From: Pelotomaculum isophthalicicum JI
GTDB lineage: Bacteria > Bacillota > Desulfotomaculia > Desulfotomaculales > Pelotomaculaceae
Direction of reading: 5' to 3'
NCBI RefSeq assembly: GCF_029478095.1
Contig: NZ_JAKOAV010000023.1
Location: forward strand, 1 to 58,864
Length of the DNA stretch: 58,864 nucleotides
Shown here: positions 50,043 through 58,816 of the stretch, piece by piece
How positions within the stretch are numbered: the first letter of the stretch is position 1
Layout of the letters: each line of letters opens with the position of its first letter
The notes under the pieces: generated by a model
The model's database searches: none
Seen by the model: only the letters and a program-made list of their open reading frames with translations
Told to the model about the DNA's origin: nothing
Translations under genes and position numbers: made by a program

Positions 50043-50489
50043 CTATTGTATCTCGATGTTTCTTCCCATTCTTTTCGCATCCGTGTCCTTGGGCAGGACA
50101 ATTTCCAGGATGCCGTCCCGGTAGCGCGCTTTCATCTCATCTTGTTTCACCGGTACATCCACGGTGAAAGACCTGCTAAAAGAGCCGTAACTGCGTTCAG
50201 TCCTGAGGAAATTAGCCCCTTCCTCTTTCTCCTCTTTTCTGCGCTCACCGCGGATGGTCAGAAGATTGTCGTTAAAAGTAACTTGAATATCTTCCTTGTT
50301 GGCGCCTGGAATTTCCGCTTTGACCAAAACAGCGTTGGGAGTATCCTTGATGTCTACCGGAAACGCCCAACCGTGCGCAAGTGTACCCGGGTACATCCTC
50401 GGATATCGAAAGTTTTCATCAAAAAGCCTGTTGATAGATGACTGCAATCCTGTCAGTTCATGAAAAGGATCCCACTTAACAAGATCCAT
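50043..50489 (-). CDS. hsp20: Small heat-shock protein, Hsp20/alpha-crystallin
   Basis: A 148-residue ATP-independent holdase chaperone. The alpha-crystallin domain (~42-140) shows FPVDIKDTPNAVLVKAEIPG, NLLTIRGERRKEEKEE, the SYGSFSRSF strand and the dimer motif YRDGILEIVLPK. The N-terminal WDPFHELTGLQSSINRLFDE is typical. ATG at 50489 is used with AAGGAGG 11 bases upstream. No CIRCE or other heat-shock operator is evident. Confidence 0.95.
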   Translation of the reverse strand: MDLVKWDPFHELTGLQSSINRLFDENFRYPRMYPGTLAHGWAFPVDIKDTPNAVLVKAEIPGANKEDIQVTFNDNLLTIRGERRKEEKEEGANFLRTERSYGSFSRSFTVDVPVKQDEMKARYRDGILEIVLPKDTDAKRMGRNIEIQ

Positions 50490-50559
50490 AATAAATAACA
50501 CCTCCTTTTTAAAATTAGTTTACCTGGAGGTGACATTATTATGCATCGGCTTTTACTGA

Positions 50560-52032
50560 TTATCTATCCAAAACCATCACAAAATTGACACATGGGTCAG
50601 AAGTGCCCTGCAGCGTGCACTTTTCAAGTTTGAGTTGTTTTACGTATTCGATAATTTCATGAGTTATAACTTCTCCCATGCTGACCAGGGGAATTCCCGG
50701 AGGATAAACCATAATCATTTCACCTGATATTTCTCCGGCGCACTGTTCAAGGGGAACGGATCTTTTGGGGCTATAGAAAGCTTCTCTTGGTTGCATGACA
50801 ATTTCCGGATTAAATTGTATGGCATCAATTTTTTTAATTTCACTTCTATCGGTGTGCCGGGCAATATCTGTCAGGGCATTAATCAGAGCTTCCAGGTATT
50901 CCTTTCGTTCTCCCAAACCGGTAATAGCCAGGATATTATACATATCGGCAAGCTCTATAAGTATGTTGTAATCTCTGGCCAGCATTTCTTCGACTTCGTA
51001 ACCGGTAAGCCCGATTTTCCGGACATTTATCAACAACTTTGTTTCGTCAAAACTAAAGTTCCCGGATTCCTCAAAAAATACTTTGTCCGGTGCGAAGTAC
51101 CCGCCAATTTTGTTAATCTCTTCTCTGGACCATTTCAACAATTCCAAGAGCTGATCCAGTATTTGCCTGCCCCTGGTAGCCAGTTGCTTTCTGGCGACAT
51201 CCAGGGAGCACAGAAGTATATAAGACGGACTGGTAGTATATGCGAGATTGAGCACTTGCTTTATGTAGAGCGGATCAATGCCGCTGTTCCCGATCAGAAG
51301 CGCCGAACTCTGGGTCATTGAGCCACCCGTCTTATGAAGACTGACCGCGCTTATATCAGCCCCGGCTTCCATAGCGGATACCGGAAAATGGTCATGGAAG
51401 TGCATGTGGGTACCATGGGCTTCGTCTACTAATACCGGCATACCGTTGTGATGTGCCGCTTCCACAATTGACTTGAGGTTTGATGTTACTCCATAATAGG
51501 AAGGATTTATCGCCAGAACCGCTTTAGCAGTGGGATTCTTTTCCACGACAATACGGAGATTGCTTTCCGTGATACTAAGCACGATACCAAGTTCGCTGCT
51601 TATCTCAGGGAGTACGTAGACTGGTTTCGCACCGCTTAGTATAAGAGCGTTAAAAATCGATTTATGGACGTTTCTAGGCAGTATTATCTGGTCTCCGGGT
51701 TTGCAGGTGCTCATAATCATTGTTTGAACACCCGATGTAGTGCCGTTGATCAAGAAATAAGCGGCACTCGCTTGAAATGTCTCGGCAAGAAGTTTTTCAG
51801 CCTCTGTAATTACAGAAGTCGGGTCCCAAATTATATCGATGCCCCTTGTTTGGTTCAAGTCCATTCTTAATACATTCTCGCCGACAAATTCCTTATATTC
51901 TACCAGTCCGTTTCCATGTTTATGGCCCGGTATCTGCAACGGAACAGCATTTCTTTTCACGTGATATTTAACAGCGTCAAAAAGAGGCGTTCTAAACTGA
52001 TCCAATAACTTTTCCCATCCTTCTATTGACAT
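50560..52032 (-). CDS. Orn/Lys/Arg decarboxylase (PLP, fold type I)
   Basis: A 490-residue PLP enzyme of the Firmicutes SpeA/Cad-like group that makes a polyamine precursor. Features: QIPGHKHGNG (~33), INGTTSGVQTMI (~94), VDEAHGTHMHFH (~203) and the PLP lysine in SLHKTGGSMTQSS (~232). The C-terminal domain ends in VYPPGIPLVSMGEVIT, a signature of the family. The exact amino acid cannot be read; arginine or lysine are likely. It starts nine bases after the CofE-like gene and may be in the amidase/CofE-like operon. Confidence 0.92.
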   Translation of the reverse strand: MSIEGWEKLLDQFRTPLFDAVKYHVKRNAVPLQIPGHKHGNGLVEYKEFVGENVLRMDLNQTRGIDIIWDPTSVITEAEKLLAETFQASAAYFLINGTTSGVQTMIMSTCKPGDQIILPRNVHKSIFNALILSGAKPVYVLPEISSELGIVLSITESNLRIVVEKNPTAKAVLAINPSYYGVTSNLKSIVEAAHHNGMPVLVDEAHGTHMHFHDHFPVSAMEAGADISAVSLHKTGGSMTQSSALLIGNSGIDPLYIKQVLNLAYTTSPSYILLCSLDVARKQLATRGRQILDQLLELLKWSREEINKIGGYFAPDKVFFEESGNFSFDETKLLINVRKIGLTGYEVEEMLARDYNILIELADMYNILAITGLGERKEYLEALINALTDIARHTDRSEIKKIDAIQFNPEIVMQPREAFYSPKRSVPLEQCAGEISGEMIMVYPPGIPLVSMGEVITHEIIEYVKQLKLEKCTLQGTSDPCVNFVMVLDR

Positions 52033-52041
52033 TACCGCGTT

Positions 52042-52692
52042 TCAAGCAAAATGTCTCATATTTTGTTCAGCTATCAGCACCACGATCGGTGTCTGCTGGT
52101 CGTCATTGCCATGCGGGTTATCTTTAAGATAATCAAACAACATATCCTGGGCGACTCCGTCGGTGGCAGCCAGAATGTCTACCTTCCCAATATCGTTCAC
52201 ATCTGTAATAACCGCCTCGGCTCCGGTTGCCTGCTTGATCCTGTCCACGACTTTTTGCGGGTCCTTCGGACCGAGAACGATATGCCTGTCAAAGGGATAC
52301 ATCGTACCTGCAAAGTCGTCTATCTGGGCTAGATGCCGGCCGGCCACCCGGTAGAAATCTCCCCTTCGCCCAACCAGCCTGCCCAGTCCCGCTGCCAACA
52401 CACCCAGGAGAAAACGCGGCAGACCGGTCTCTTGTATGGCTACCTGCATGGATGGCGGAGCGGCGAGGCTACCTTCTTTACCGGGGAAGTTGCTTAAGAT
52501 GCGAGCAAGCAAACCTGGCTTCACCGTTTCCGGCCGGATGGCTCGTCCCTGACTAATGGCTACCACACTTTCAGCCACGGCAATAATATCGCCCGGGGAG
52601 ACTATCTCACCGACGTATTTTTTCGACACATCCACAATATCGTCTTTCTCTGTAATAATGTGTGTTTTAATTGATATTTTTCCGGATATCAT
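52042..52692 (-). CDS. CofE-like F420-0:gamma-glutamyl ligase family protein
   Basis: A 216-residue protein of the coenzyme F420-0:L-glutamate ligase family (CofE/FbiB N-terminal), which elsewhere adds glutamate to F420-0. It shows SPGDIIAVAESVVAISQGRA (~32-51), the extended middle region and the late ITDVNDIGKVDILAATDG (~162-179). No other F420 gene is in the window, and many Clostridia carry this family without making F420, so a different amide ligation is possible. It overlaps the amidase gene by four bases. Confidence 0.75.
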   Translation of the reverse strand: MISGKISIKTHIITEKDDIVDVSKKYVGEIVSPGDIIAVAESVVAISQGRAIRPETVKPGLLARILSNFPGKEGSLAAPPSMQVAIQETGLPRFLLGVLAAGLGRLVGRRGDFYRVAGRHLAQIDDFAGTMYPFDRHIVLGPKDPQKVVDRIKQATGAEAVITDVNDIGKVDILAATDGVAQDMLFDYLKDNPHGNDDQQTPIVVLIAEQNMRHFA

Positions 52693-53615
52693 GAATAATC
52701 ACCTTTAGAATTCGCGCCGTTTTGGGCAAAGTATTTTATTAGACCGTTGAAAATCCCTTCCGCGGCTCTCTTTTGAACTGTCAGGCCGCGCAGGAATACT
52801 TCCTCCACTAAGTTGGTTATTGTCAGCACTTCCGCCTCTATCGCCGGTACTCCACCAATCGCGGCCAACTCCGCCTGTTCCGCCGTCCCTCTGTCAGCGG
52901 CCTTGAGCTTATTGACCAAACCTTCCTGGACGTAACGCGCTAAAATAGCGCTCTGTTTATTAGCGGGAGCATATAGCGTGGCAACTCCGTCTTCATTACT
53001 ATCGTCACAGGAGCGATTGTGGACGCCGATGTATACGTCGGCGCCTGTTTGTTTAACCAGAGCAAATCTTTTTTCCCTGGTAATATTTTCATCACCGTTC
53101 CTGGTAAGCACAACATCTGCGTTTACCCGGCGCAGAATGTTTTCCAGTTTTTTTGCGATGGGTATAACCACGTCTTTTTCCTGAAGGCTTACAGGTCCTT
53201 TCCCACCGGTGTCTTCACCTCCGTGACCGGGGTCAATAACAATCTTTTTCCCGCTGAACAATTTGGTAATAGACGAGCGGTTCAAAGCGATTTCCACCCG
53301 GAAGGGAAAACCTTTAAGATCTGTCAACCTAAACTCCGCCGGGTGTTCCAGCATCATTTCCACTGAAACAGTTTTTTTACCGTTCTGCTTTACAATTAAC
53401 TCGCGTAAAAGTCCGTCGTTTACCTCTGTCGTTCCCCCCGGCATATTCAAAATAACGCCTTCACCTTCGAAAATAACCCTTCCGTCAGCATTTCTGGCAC
53501 CATGCTTATATGGCTTCGTCGACTCGAGAACCACTTTGGTAAGCCATTCGCCTTTTTCTTCATCTACAATTTTTGACCACATGTTGGTTATTCTCGGTGC
53601 TTTTTGTTTAGACAA
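52689..53615 (-). CDS. N-acetylmuramoyl-L-alanine amidase, CwlD-like (Amidase_3)
   Basis: A 308-residue zinc amidase. Residues ~15-110 resemble an AMIN-type beta domain. Residues ~120-300 form the Amidase_3 fold: IVIDPGHGGEDTG (first zinc His), VSLQEKDVVI (zinc Glu), YIGVHNRS (second zinc His; usually SIHAN) and VPAIEAEVLTITN (catalytic Glu region). The start is TTG at 53615 after GAGGGG; no signal peptide or membrane anchor is visible from this or the longer start. A cytoplasmic or forespore-type location, or a missed upstream exon-like start, should be considered. It overlaps the CofE-like gene. Confidence 0.85.
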   Translation of the reverse strand: MSKQKAPRITNMWSKIVDEEKGEWLTKVVLESTKPYKHGARNADGRVIFEGEGVILNMPGGTTEVNDGLLRELIVKQNGKKTVSVEMMLEHPAEFRLTDLKGFPFRVEIALNRSSITKLFSGKKIVIDPGHGGEDTGGKGPVSLQEKDVVIPIAKKLENILRRVNADVVLTRNGDENITREKRFALVKQTGADVYIGVHNRSCDDSNEDGVATLYAPANKQSAILARYVQEGLVNKLKAADRGTAEQAELAAIGGVPAIEAEVLTITNLVEEVFLRGLTVQKRAAEGIFNGLIKYFAQNGANSKGDYS

Positions 53616-53636
53616 AATGGCCCCTCCTCGCCACAT

Positions 53637-54055
53637 TTTGGAACCAGAACCATTTAACCAACTACCACCTAATAAGATTCTTTAATCAAAGTAGTTTTCC
53701 TGTTTATTGAATAATTGTTTTTGCTCTCTCCGCGTCCGAATCCTTGACAACTATTCTTCCGCCACCCATTAAATTAACAGAGTTAATAGTTGCTTACTCC
53801 ATATTTTTCTTATTTAAGTAACAATTGTAACTTTATTCTTGTCCATTAATATAGCACCCTTCGAATAAAAAATATTCGGCAAGAGGAAGGGTATTTCCTG
53901 CAATATATGAGAGAAGGCGCTAAAAAAGGGCCGCCCGTCAAAGGCGACCCATCAAAATCTCATCCTCCTATTGCTCATATATCTTTTGTCGATAACAACG
54001 TGCTTGAAGCCTTAAGTCAATTCGTATATGCAATGAAATAAGTTTTACCGTTGCT
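53637..54055. other. 420-base intergenic region between amidase and HD-GYP genes
   Basis: AT-rich and without a convincing gene. It contains a small dyad (CGAATA/TATTCG near 53856-53877), the minus-strand terminator at 53922-53950 and a 44-codon plus-strand frame (53907-54041) that lacks a well-spaced ribosome site and overlaps that terminator. I do not call a gene here. Confidence 0.6.
53922..53950 (-). terminator. Terminator of the HD-GYP gene
   Basis: On the minus strand GGGTCGCC pairs with GGCGGCCC (one G-T pair) over a 7-base loop, followed by six T. It lies 106 bases past the HD-GYP stop. Confidence 0.85.
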
Positions 54056-54787
54056 TTACAATTGGAAGTTTTTTTCGTTAATAAGTCTTACACAAGCATC
54101 AACTACATGCGGATCATAAAGAACGTTTTTCTTCTCAATGATCTCGCTAATAGCATTTTTAAAACCCATAGCCGGCCGGTAAGGCCGGTGAGAAGATATT
54201 GCTTCCACAACATCAGCAACGGAAATAATTTTAGCTTCCAGGATGATATCTTCACCCATTAGACCTCCCGGGTAGCCTGTTCCATCCAGCCGCTCATGAT
54301 GTTGCAAGATAGCTTTAGCAACTGTGCAGGGAAATTCTATATCTTTAATAATCTCATAGCCAAGCCGTGGATGGGTCTTAATAATTCCAAACTCGTTTTC
54401 ATTCAAACAACCCGGTTTGCATAGGATCTCAGCTGGTACAACTATTTTGCCAATATCATGCAGAAAGCCCGCCATACGGATTTCATCAATTTGCTCTTTG
54501 GAAAGACCCATTTCATTAGCAATAGCAGTAGCAAGTTTTGCTACACGTCGCTCGTGACCAGCTGTGTAAGGGTCTCTCATCTCTATCATCAAAGCGATAG
54601 CCTTTACGGTTCCCTCCATAGTCCTCTTTAATTTATTGAAGCTTTTTTTGAGATCTTCCTCTATTGACTTACGTTCCTTGACTTCTGTTTGGAGAGAAAA
54701 TGTTCTTTCCCGCACGATTGTTTCTAAGTTCTTATTTAAATTTCTTAATTCATCACGCGCTTTTAGCAGATCAAGGTTTTTCTGCAC
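54056..54787 (-). pseudogene. HD-GYP c-di-GMP phosphodiesterase half of a broken response regulator
   Basis: Encodes a coiled coil (~1-60; KNLDLLKARDELRNLNKNLE, SLQTEVKERKSIEEDL) and a full HD-GYP domain with HERRVAKLATAI, FLHDIGKIVVP (HD), HHERLDGTGYPGG (HH-GYP) and ADVVEAISSHRPYR. It would hydrolyse c-di-GMP. The frame is open upstream of the annotated GTG (ENKQILDFLLSTYENAVQ...), in the usual linker between REC and HD-GYP, but the REC part lies in another frame. No ribosome site precedes the GTG. Intact relatives are single REC-linker-HD-GYP proteins, so this is the 3' half of a broken gene; low-level translation from an internal start is possible. Confidence 0.75.
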
Positions 54788-54834
54788 AGCGTTTTCATAG
54801 GTAGAAAGAAGAAAATCAAGAATTTGCTTATTTT

Positions 54835-55119
54835 CTAAAGTAAGATGATTGGAGTTGAAAGCTGGGTTAACAGTATTACTGGTATGTCTTTAAGACTTTC
54901 ATTAATTTTTATTTGCCGGCAAAGTTGATAGCCGTCCATACCGGGCATAATGATGTCACTAATAACAATATTTGGCTTGCTGTTATATAAATAGTTCAGC
55001 GCTTCCTCGCCACTATTGGCGACAGCAACGTGATAATTATTTTTTTGAAGGACATTTTTTAGTTTCAAAGCTTGAACCGGACTGTCTTCTACCACTAATA
55101 TACTTATGTTTTTTCCCAT
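54835..55119 (-). pseudogene. Truncated response-regulator receiver domain
   Basis: A 94-residue partial REC domain. Present: VVEDSPVQALKLKNVL with the acidic pocket, the phospho-acceptor Asp in PNIVISDIIMPGMDGYQL (~54) and DIPVILLTQLS (~80). Missing: the Lys-containing beta5 and helix 5. After LLTQLSTPIILL it hits TAG, and the linker of the following HD-GYP gene appears in the other frame. A deletion plus frameshift at about 54855-54880 removed roughly the last 30 residues of REC and part of the linker. The ATG at 55119 has AAGGAGA upstream. The mRNA leader carries a c-di-GMP-I riboswitch. Confidence 0.8.
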
Positions 55120-55266
55120 AGCTTCTCCTTTCGGCTGATAATTGATATATATAATGGCTGTTCAGGAAATCTATTTAGGAAATATCCATTTTTTTATGTA
55201 TTCTACGATTTCCAATTAACTGAATAAATTTACTCACTATATAAAATGTGAGTTATTATAAAACTA

Positions 55267-55293
55267 AAACCCGCTAATAAATCAGCGGGTTTT
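55267..55293 (-). terminator. Riboswitch expression-platform terminator
   Basis: On the minus strand AAACCCGCT pairs with AGCGGGTTT over an 8-base loop and is followed by TAGTTTTAT. It starts about 18 bases after the c-di-GMP aptamer, the normal position for a transcriptional expression platform. Confidence 0.85.
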
Positions 55294-55310
55294 AACACGA
55301 ACCAATATTG

Positions 55311-55396
55311 TTATCGTGGCAACCCGGCTGTCATAGTAAACTTACCTTAGACCCGTGGCTTTGCGTAAGTATCCTTTCGGATACTTTGCCAAATAT
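55311..55396 (-). promoter_or_regulatory. Cyclic-di-GMP-I riboswitch aptamer (GEMM-I)
   Basis: On the minus strand the GEMM-I consensus is complete: TTTGGCAAAG, the P2 hairpin AGTATCC-GAAA-GGATACT with its GNRA tetraloop, ACGCAAAGCCACGGGTCTAA, then the P3 region and TGACAGCCGGGTTGCC. TGGCA at the 5' end pairs with TGCCA at the 3' end (P1). It lies ~190 bases upstream of the REC/HD-GYP gene and is followed by a terminator, so second-messenger level would control transcription of a c-di-GMP-degrading enzyme. Confidence 0.95.
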
Positions 55397-55399
55397 AAG

Positions 55400-55408
55400 A
55401 TTATAGCA
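55400..55408 (-). promoter_or_regulatory. Extended -10 promoter of the riboswitch transcript
   Basis: On the minus strand TGCTATAAT lies a few bases upstream of the aptamer; no good -35 is seen at 17 bases, which fits an extended -10 promoter. Confidence 0.6.
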
Positions 55409-55565
55409 GACAATGTCAGAATATTAGGTTTTTTTGATTATATACTTCATGGTCCTAAATTCAAATAGGACCAACGTCCCATTTCTAGCCGCCTCGACAA
55501 CTTATTCAGATATCTGCAAAAATATTTGAGTTAAGTTAACACATGCTTTACAGAATTGCCTATTG

Positions 55566-55595
55566 TTGAGAAAGTTAATAAATAAATACTATACT
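55566..55595 (+). promoter_or_regulatory. Promoter upstream of the PAS-GGDEF gene
   Basis: TTGAGA, an 18-base spacer and TATACT lie about 117 bases upstream of the ATG at 55712. Confidence 0.5.
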
Positions 55596-55711
55596 AATTT
55601 CCAGTAATTATCAAAGGATAATTATTGCTTGTGTCGTATTATAAAATTATTTTAATATTCAAACCATTTAGATAACATATTTTTTATTAACGATCATCCG
55701 AGGTGAACAGA

Positions 55712-58700
55712 ATGGACACCATAATTAAAACAAAAAAAGAACTAATCAATGAGTCGGTTGATGACAACGATGGTAATCTGGTTGGAGCTATCAAATCCAT
55801 TCGTGATATTACTAAACATAAGCATGAGGAGCAGGAAATAAGACAATACCGTAACCACCTTGAGAAACTGGTAATAGAATTAAGAACGACCAATGAACGT
55901 CTTCAACAGGAAATTACTGAGCGGAAGCAGATAGAGGAAGCTTTACGTGAGAGTGAAGAACGCTACCGGCAACTTGTTGAGCTTTCACCCGATGCAATTT
56001 TTCTTCACAGCAAAGACAGGCTTGACTTTATAAACGAAGCGGCAGCAAAGCTTATAGGTGCGGAAAGCCCTGAAGAAGCTATCGGTATGCCAATGATTGA
56101 TTTAATTGAACCAGACTACCGGGAAATCGTTAGCGAAAAGTGGAGGCTGGTGCAAGAAGAGGGAAAAAGAGTCCCCTCAAAAGAAGAAAAGCTAATTCAG
56201 TTTGATGGTACAGTTATAGATATAGAAGTCATGACTGCTCCTTTAACTTTTCAAGGTAAACCCAAAATATTAGCAGTCGTCCGCGATATCACCGAGCGTA
56301 AACAAGCAGAGAAAGCGTTGAAAGAATCTCACGATAGATTTGTGACTGTATTGGACAGCCTTGATACAGGAGTTTATGTTATTGATATAGAAACCCATGA
56401 GATTATTTTCACCAATGAATATACTAGAAAGCACCTGGGCGCTGTTGAAGGAGAAATATGTTGGAAAAGTATTAATGCTGGTCAATCCGGACCATGTGAT
56501 TTCTGCACTAATAATAAATTGCTTACACCCGAAGGTGAACCCACCGGACTACACATCTGGGAATTTCAAAACACGATTAGCGGTAAATGGATTGAATGCC
56601 GTAATCAGGCGATCAGATGGATAGACGGTCGAATGGTCCGTCTGGAAATCGCTACAGATATTACGGAGCGAAGACTGGTAAAAGACTTAATCGAGGTTGA
56701 AAGAAAAGAACTTTTTACTGCATTACAGCTAACAGAGGAGCGCTACCAACAAATAGTTGAAACTGCCAACGAAGGCATTTGGATTATAGATTCTAACGAA
56801 GAAATAACCTTTACAAATAAAAAGTTAAATGAATTGTTCGGATATACCAACGAAGAAATGATTGGCCGATCGATAAAATCTCTTATGGACGACGAATACC
56901 GATATAAAATCAAGCGAGAGATTGAAGATGGCAATAGTCAATCTAAAATCACCGAAGCGAAATATCAGCGCAAAGATGGTACGGAATTATGGGTTATTAT
57001 ATCGTCATCACGTTTATATGACCATGACGGATGTTTCATAGGCGACTTAGGCATGTTAACGGATATCACATTGCGAAAAAAGACAGAAAACGCTCTCAAA
57101 GAAAGCGAAGAACAGTTACGCCTAATTATTGAAAATTCACAGGACGCAATTGCCAAAATAGGTAAGAGCGGGAAGTTTGAATATCTAAGCCCGTCTATTA
57201 AAAATATCACAGGGTATGCTCCTGAGGAAAGATTGGAAAGATCCGCTTTTGAATTAATTCATCCTGATGATTTAGACAGAGTAATGACTACCTACGAGAC
57301 TTTGATAAAACTATCATCATCGGGCAAAGCGGAGTACCGCTTAAGACACGCTGATGGCCATTATATCTGGCTTGAGACCACGGGAAACGTTCTTTTTAAT
57401 GAATACGGCGAGGCTACCGGCGCTATCATGATTAAACGGGATATAACGGGGCGCAAGCTGGCCGAAGAGAAGTTACGCGAAGCTCATCAGCAACTCAAAG
57501 CCGTTATTGAGTTTCTTCCCGATCAAATCTTTGTAGTCGACAAGGAGAAAAAAATAATCGCCTGGAACAAAGCTATTGAAGAGTGCACGGGGATTAGCAA
57601 AGCAGAGGTTCTTGGTAAGGATGACAGCACTTTCGCTGTTAAGATTTACGGAGAGTCACGGCCATTATTAATTGATTTAACTTTTATAGACAGCCAGGAA
57701 ATCGAGTTAGAGCATATTTCGAGGTATAATAATTTTAAAATAATTGACAATGTACTACATGGTGAAACTTTCATACAGTCATTATTTAATGGTAGAGGAG
57801 CTCACATATGGATAACAGCGGCTCCACTTTATGATAGTAAGGGAAATCAAGTAGGCGCAATTGAGACCACCCGGGATATTACCGAACGTAAGCAAATGGA
57901 GGAAAAACTCAAATATTTGAGTTTGCACGACTCCTTAACCGGTCTTTATAACCGCGCTTATTTTGATGAAGAAATGCTCAGATTAGGAGGAGGACGTTAT
58001 CTGCCACTAGGCTTTATTGTATGCGATGTAGATGGATTAAAACTCGTCAATGACACTATGGGCCACAAATCCGGCAATAATTTATTGGTAAAAGCAGCAA
58101 ATATAATAAAAAGTTGCTTTCGTTCAGGTGATATGATTGCGCGTATCGGTGGAGATGAGTTTGTGGTATTACTTCCTTGTGCAGAAAAACGAACCGTAGA
58201 AAACGCTTGCCGCAGGCTGCAGGAAGCTATTGAAAATCATAATAAAACGAATTCTGAACTCCCTCTTAGCCTCTCAATAGGATTCGCTGTTAGTAATGAT
58301 ACCCATACTAAAAGCCCTAATGAGCTTTTTATAGAGGCAGATCTTAATATGTATAGGGAAAAGCTTAGTCATAATCAAAGCACTCGCAGTATCATTGTCA
58401 AAACGCTATCCAAGACACTTGAGGTTAGGGATTTTACCACTGAAGGGCATGCGGAACGCATGCAAAAACTAGTAGTGCGCCTTGCCACAGCCTGCGGTCT
58501 GCCAGACTACAGACTTAATGATATAAGCCTTTTCGCTCTCTTTCACGATCTTGGAAAAATCGGGGTTCCCGATCGAATTCTTTTTAAACCAAGCTCATTA
58601 ACTGAGAATGAATATCTTGAAATGATAAAGCATTGTGAAATCGGCTATAGCATTGCTAATTCTGTGCCTGATTTAATCCCTATAGCCGATTGGATTCTTA

Positions 58701-58816
58701 AACACCACGAATGGATAAATGGTGGAGGTTATCCCTTAGGTGCATATTTCGGCCGCATCCGGACACCCATTCCGGTAGCATCCGGACAGCGTAACGGCAA
58801 CATCCGGACAGCATAA
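55712..58816 (+). pseudogene. Multi-PAS GGDEF / HD-GYP protein, truncated at both ends
   Basis: A 1034-codon frame. The first ~35 residues are the tail of a PAS domain (DNDGNLVGAIKSIRDITKHK), so the true N-terminus is lost. Five PAS domains follow (~80-205, 210-340, 345-465, 470-595, 600-735), each ending in a DITxRK-type linker. GGDEF is at ~740-895 with the intact RIGGDEF motif (~813), implying c-di-GMP synthesis. An HD-GYP domain starts at ~905 (HDLGKIGVPDRIL at ~946, HHEWINGGGYPLG at ~998) but breaks off right after GYPLG, where foreign repeat sequence adds about 20 residues before a stop. The last third of HD-GYP is missing. The ATG at 55712 has GAGG upstream; diguanylate cyclase activity could survive. 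Confidence 0.8.

Noticed and set aside
50542-50584. A 14-codon open frame with a strong GGAGGTGA site between hsp20 and the decarboxylase
   Set aside because: It is very short, on the opposite strand of both neighbours and overlaps the decarboxylase 3' end; the ribosome-site match alone is not enough.
53907-54041. A 44-codon plus-strand open frame in the intergenic region before the HD-GYP gene
   Set aside because: The nearest purine-rich stretch is about 15 bases from the ATG, and the frame runs through a minus-strand terminator hairpin whose presence explains the sequence better.
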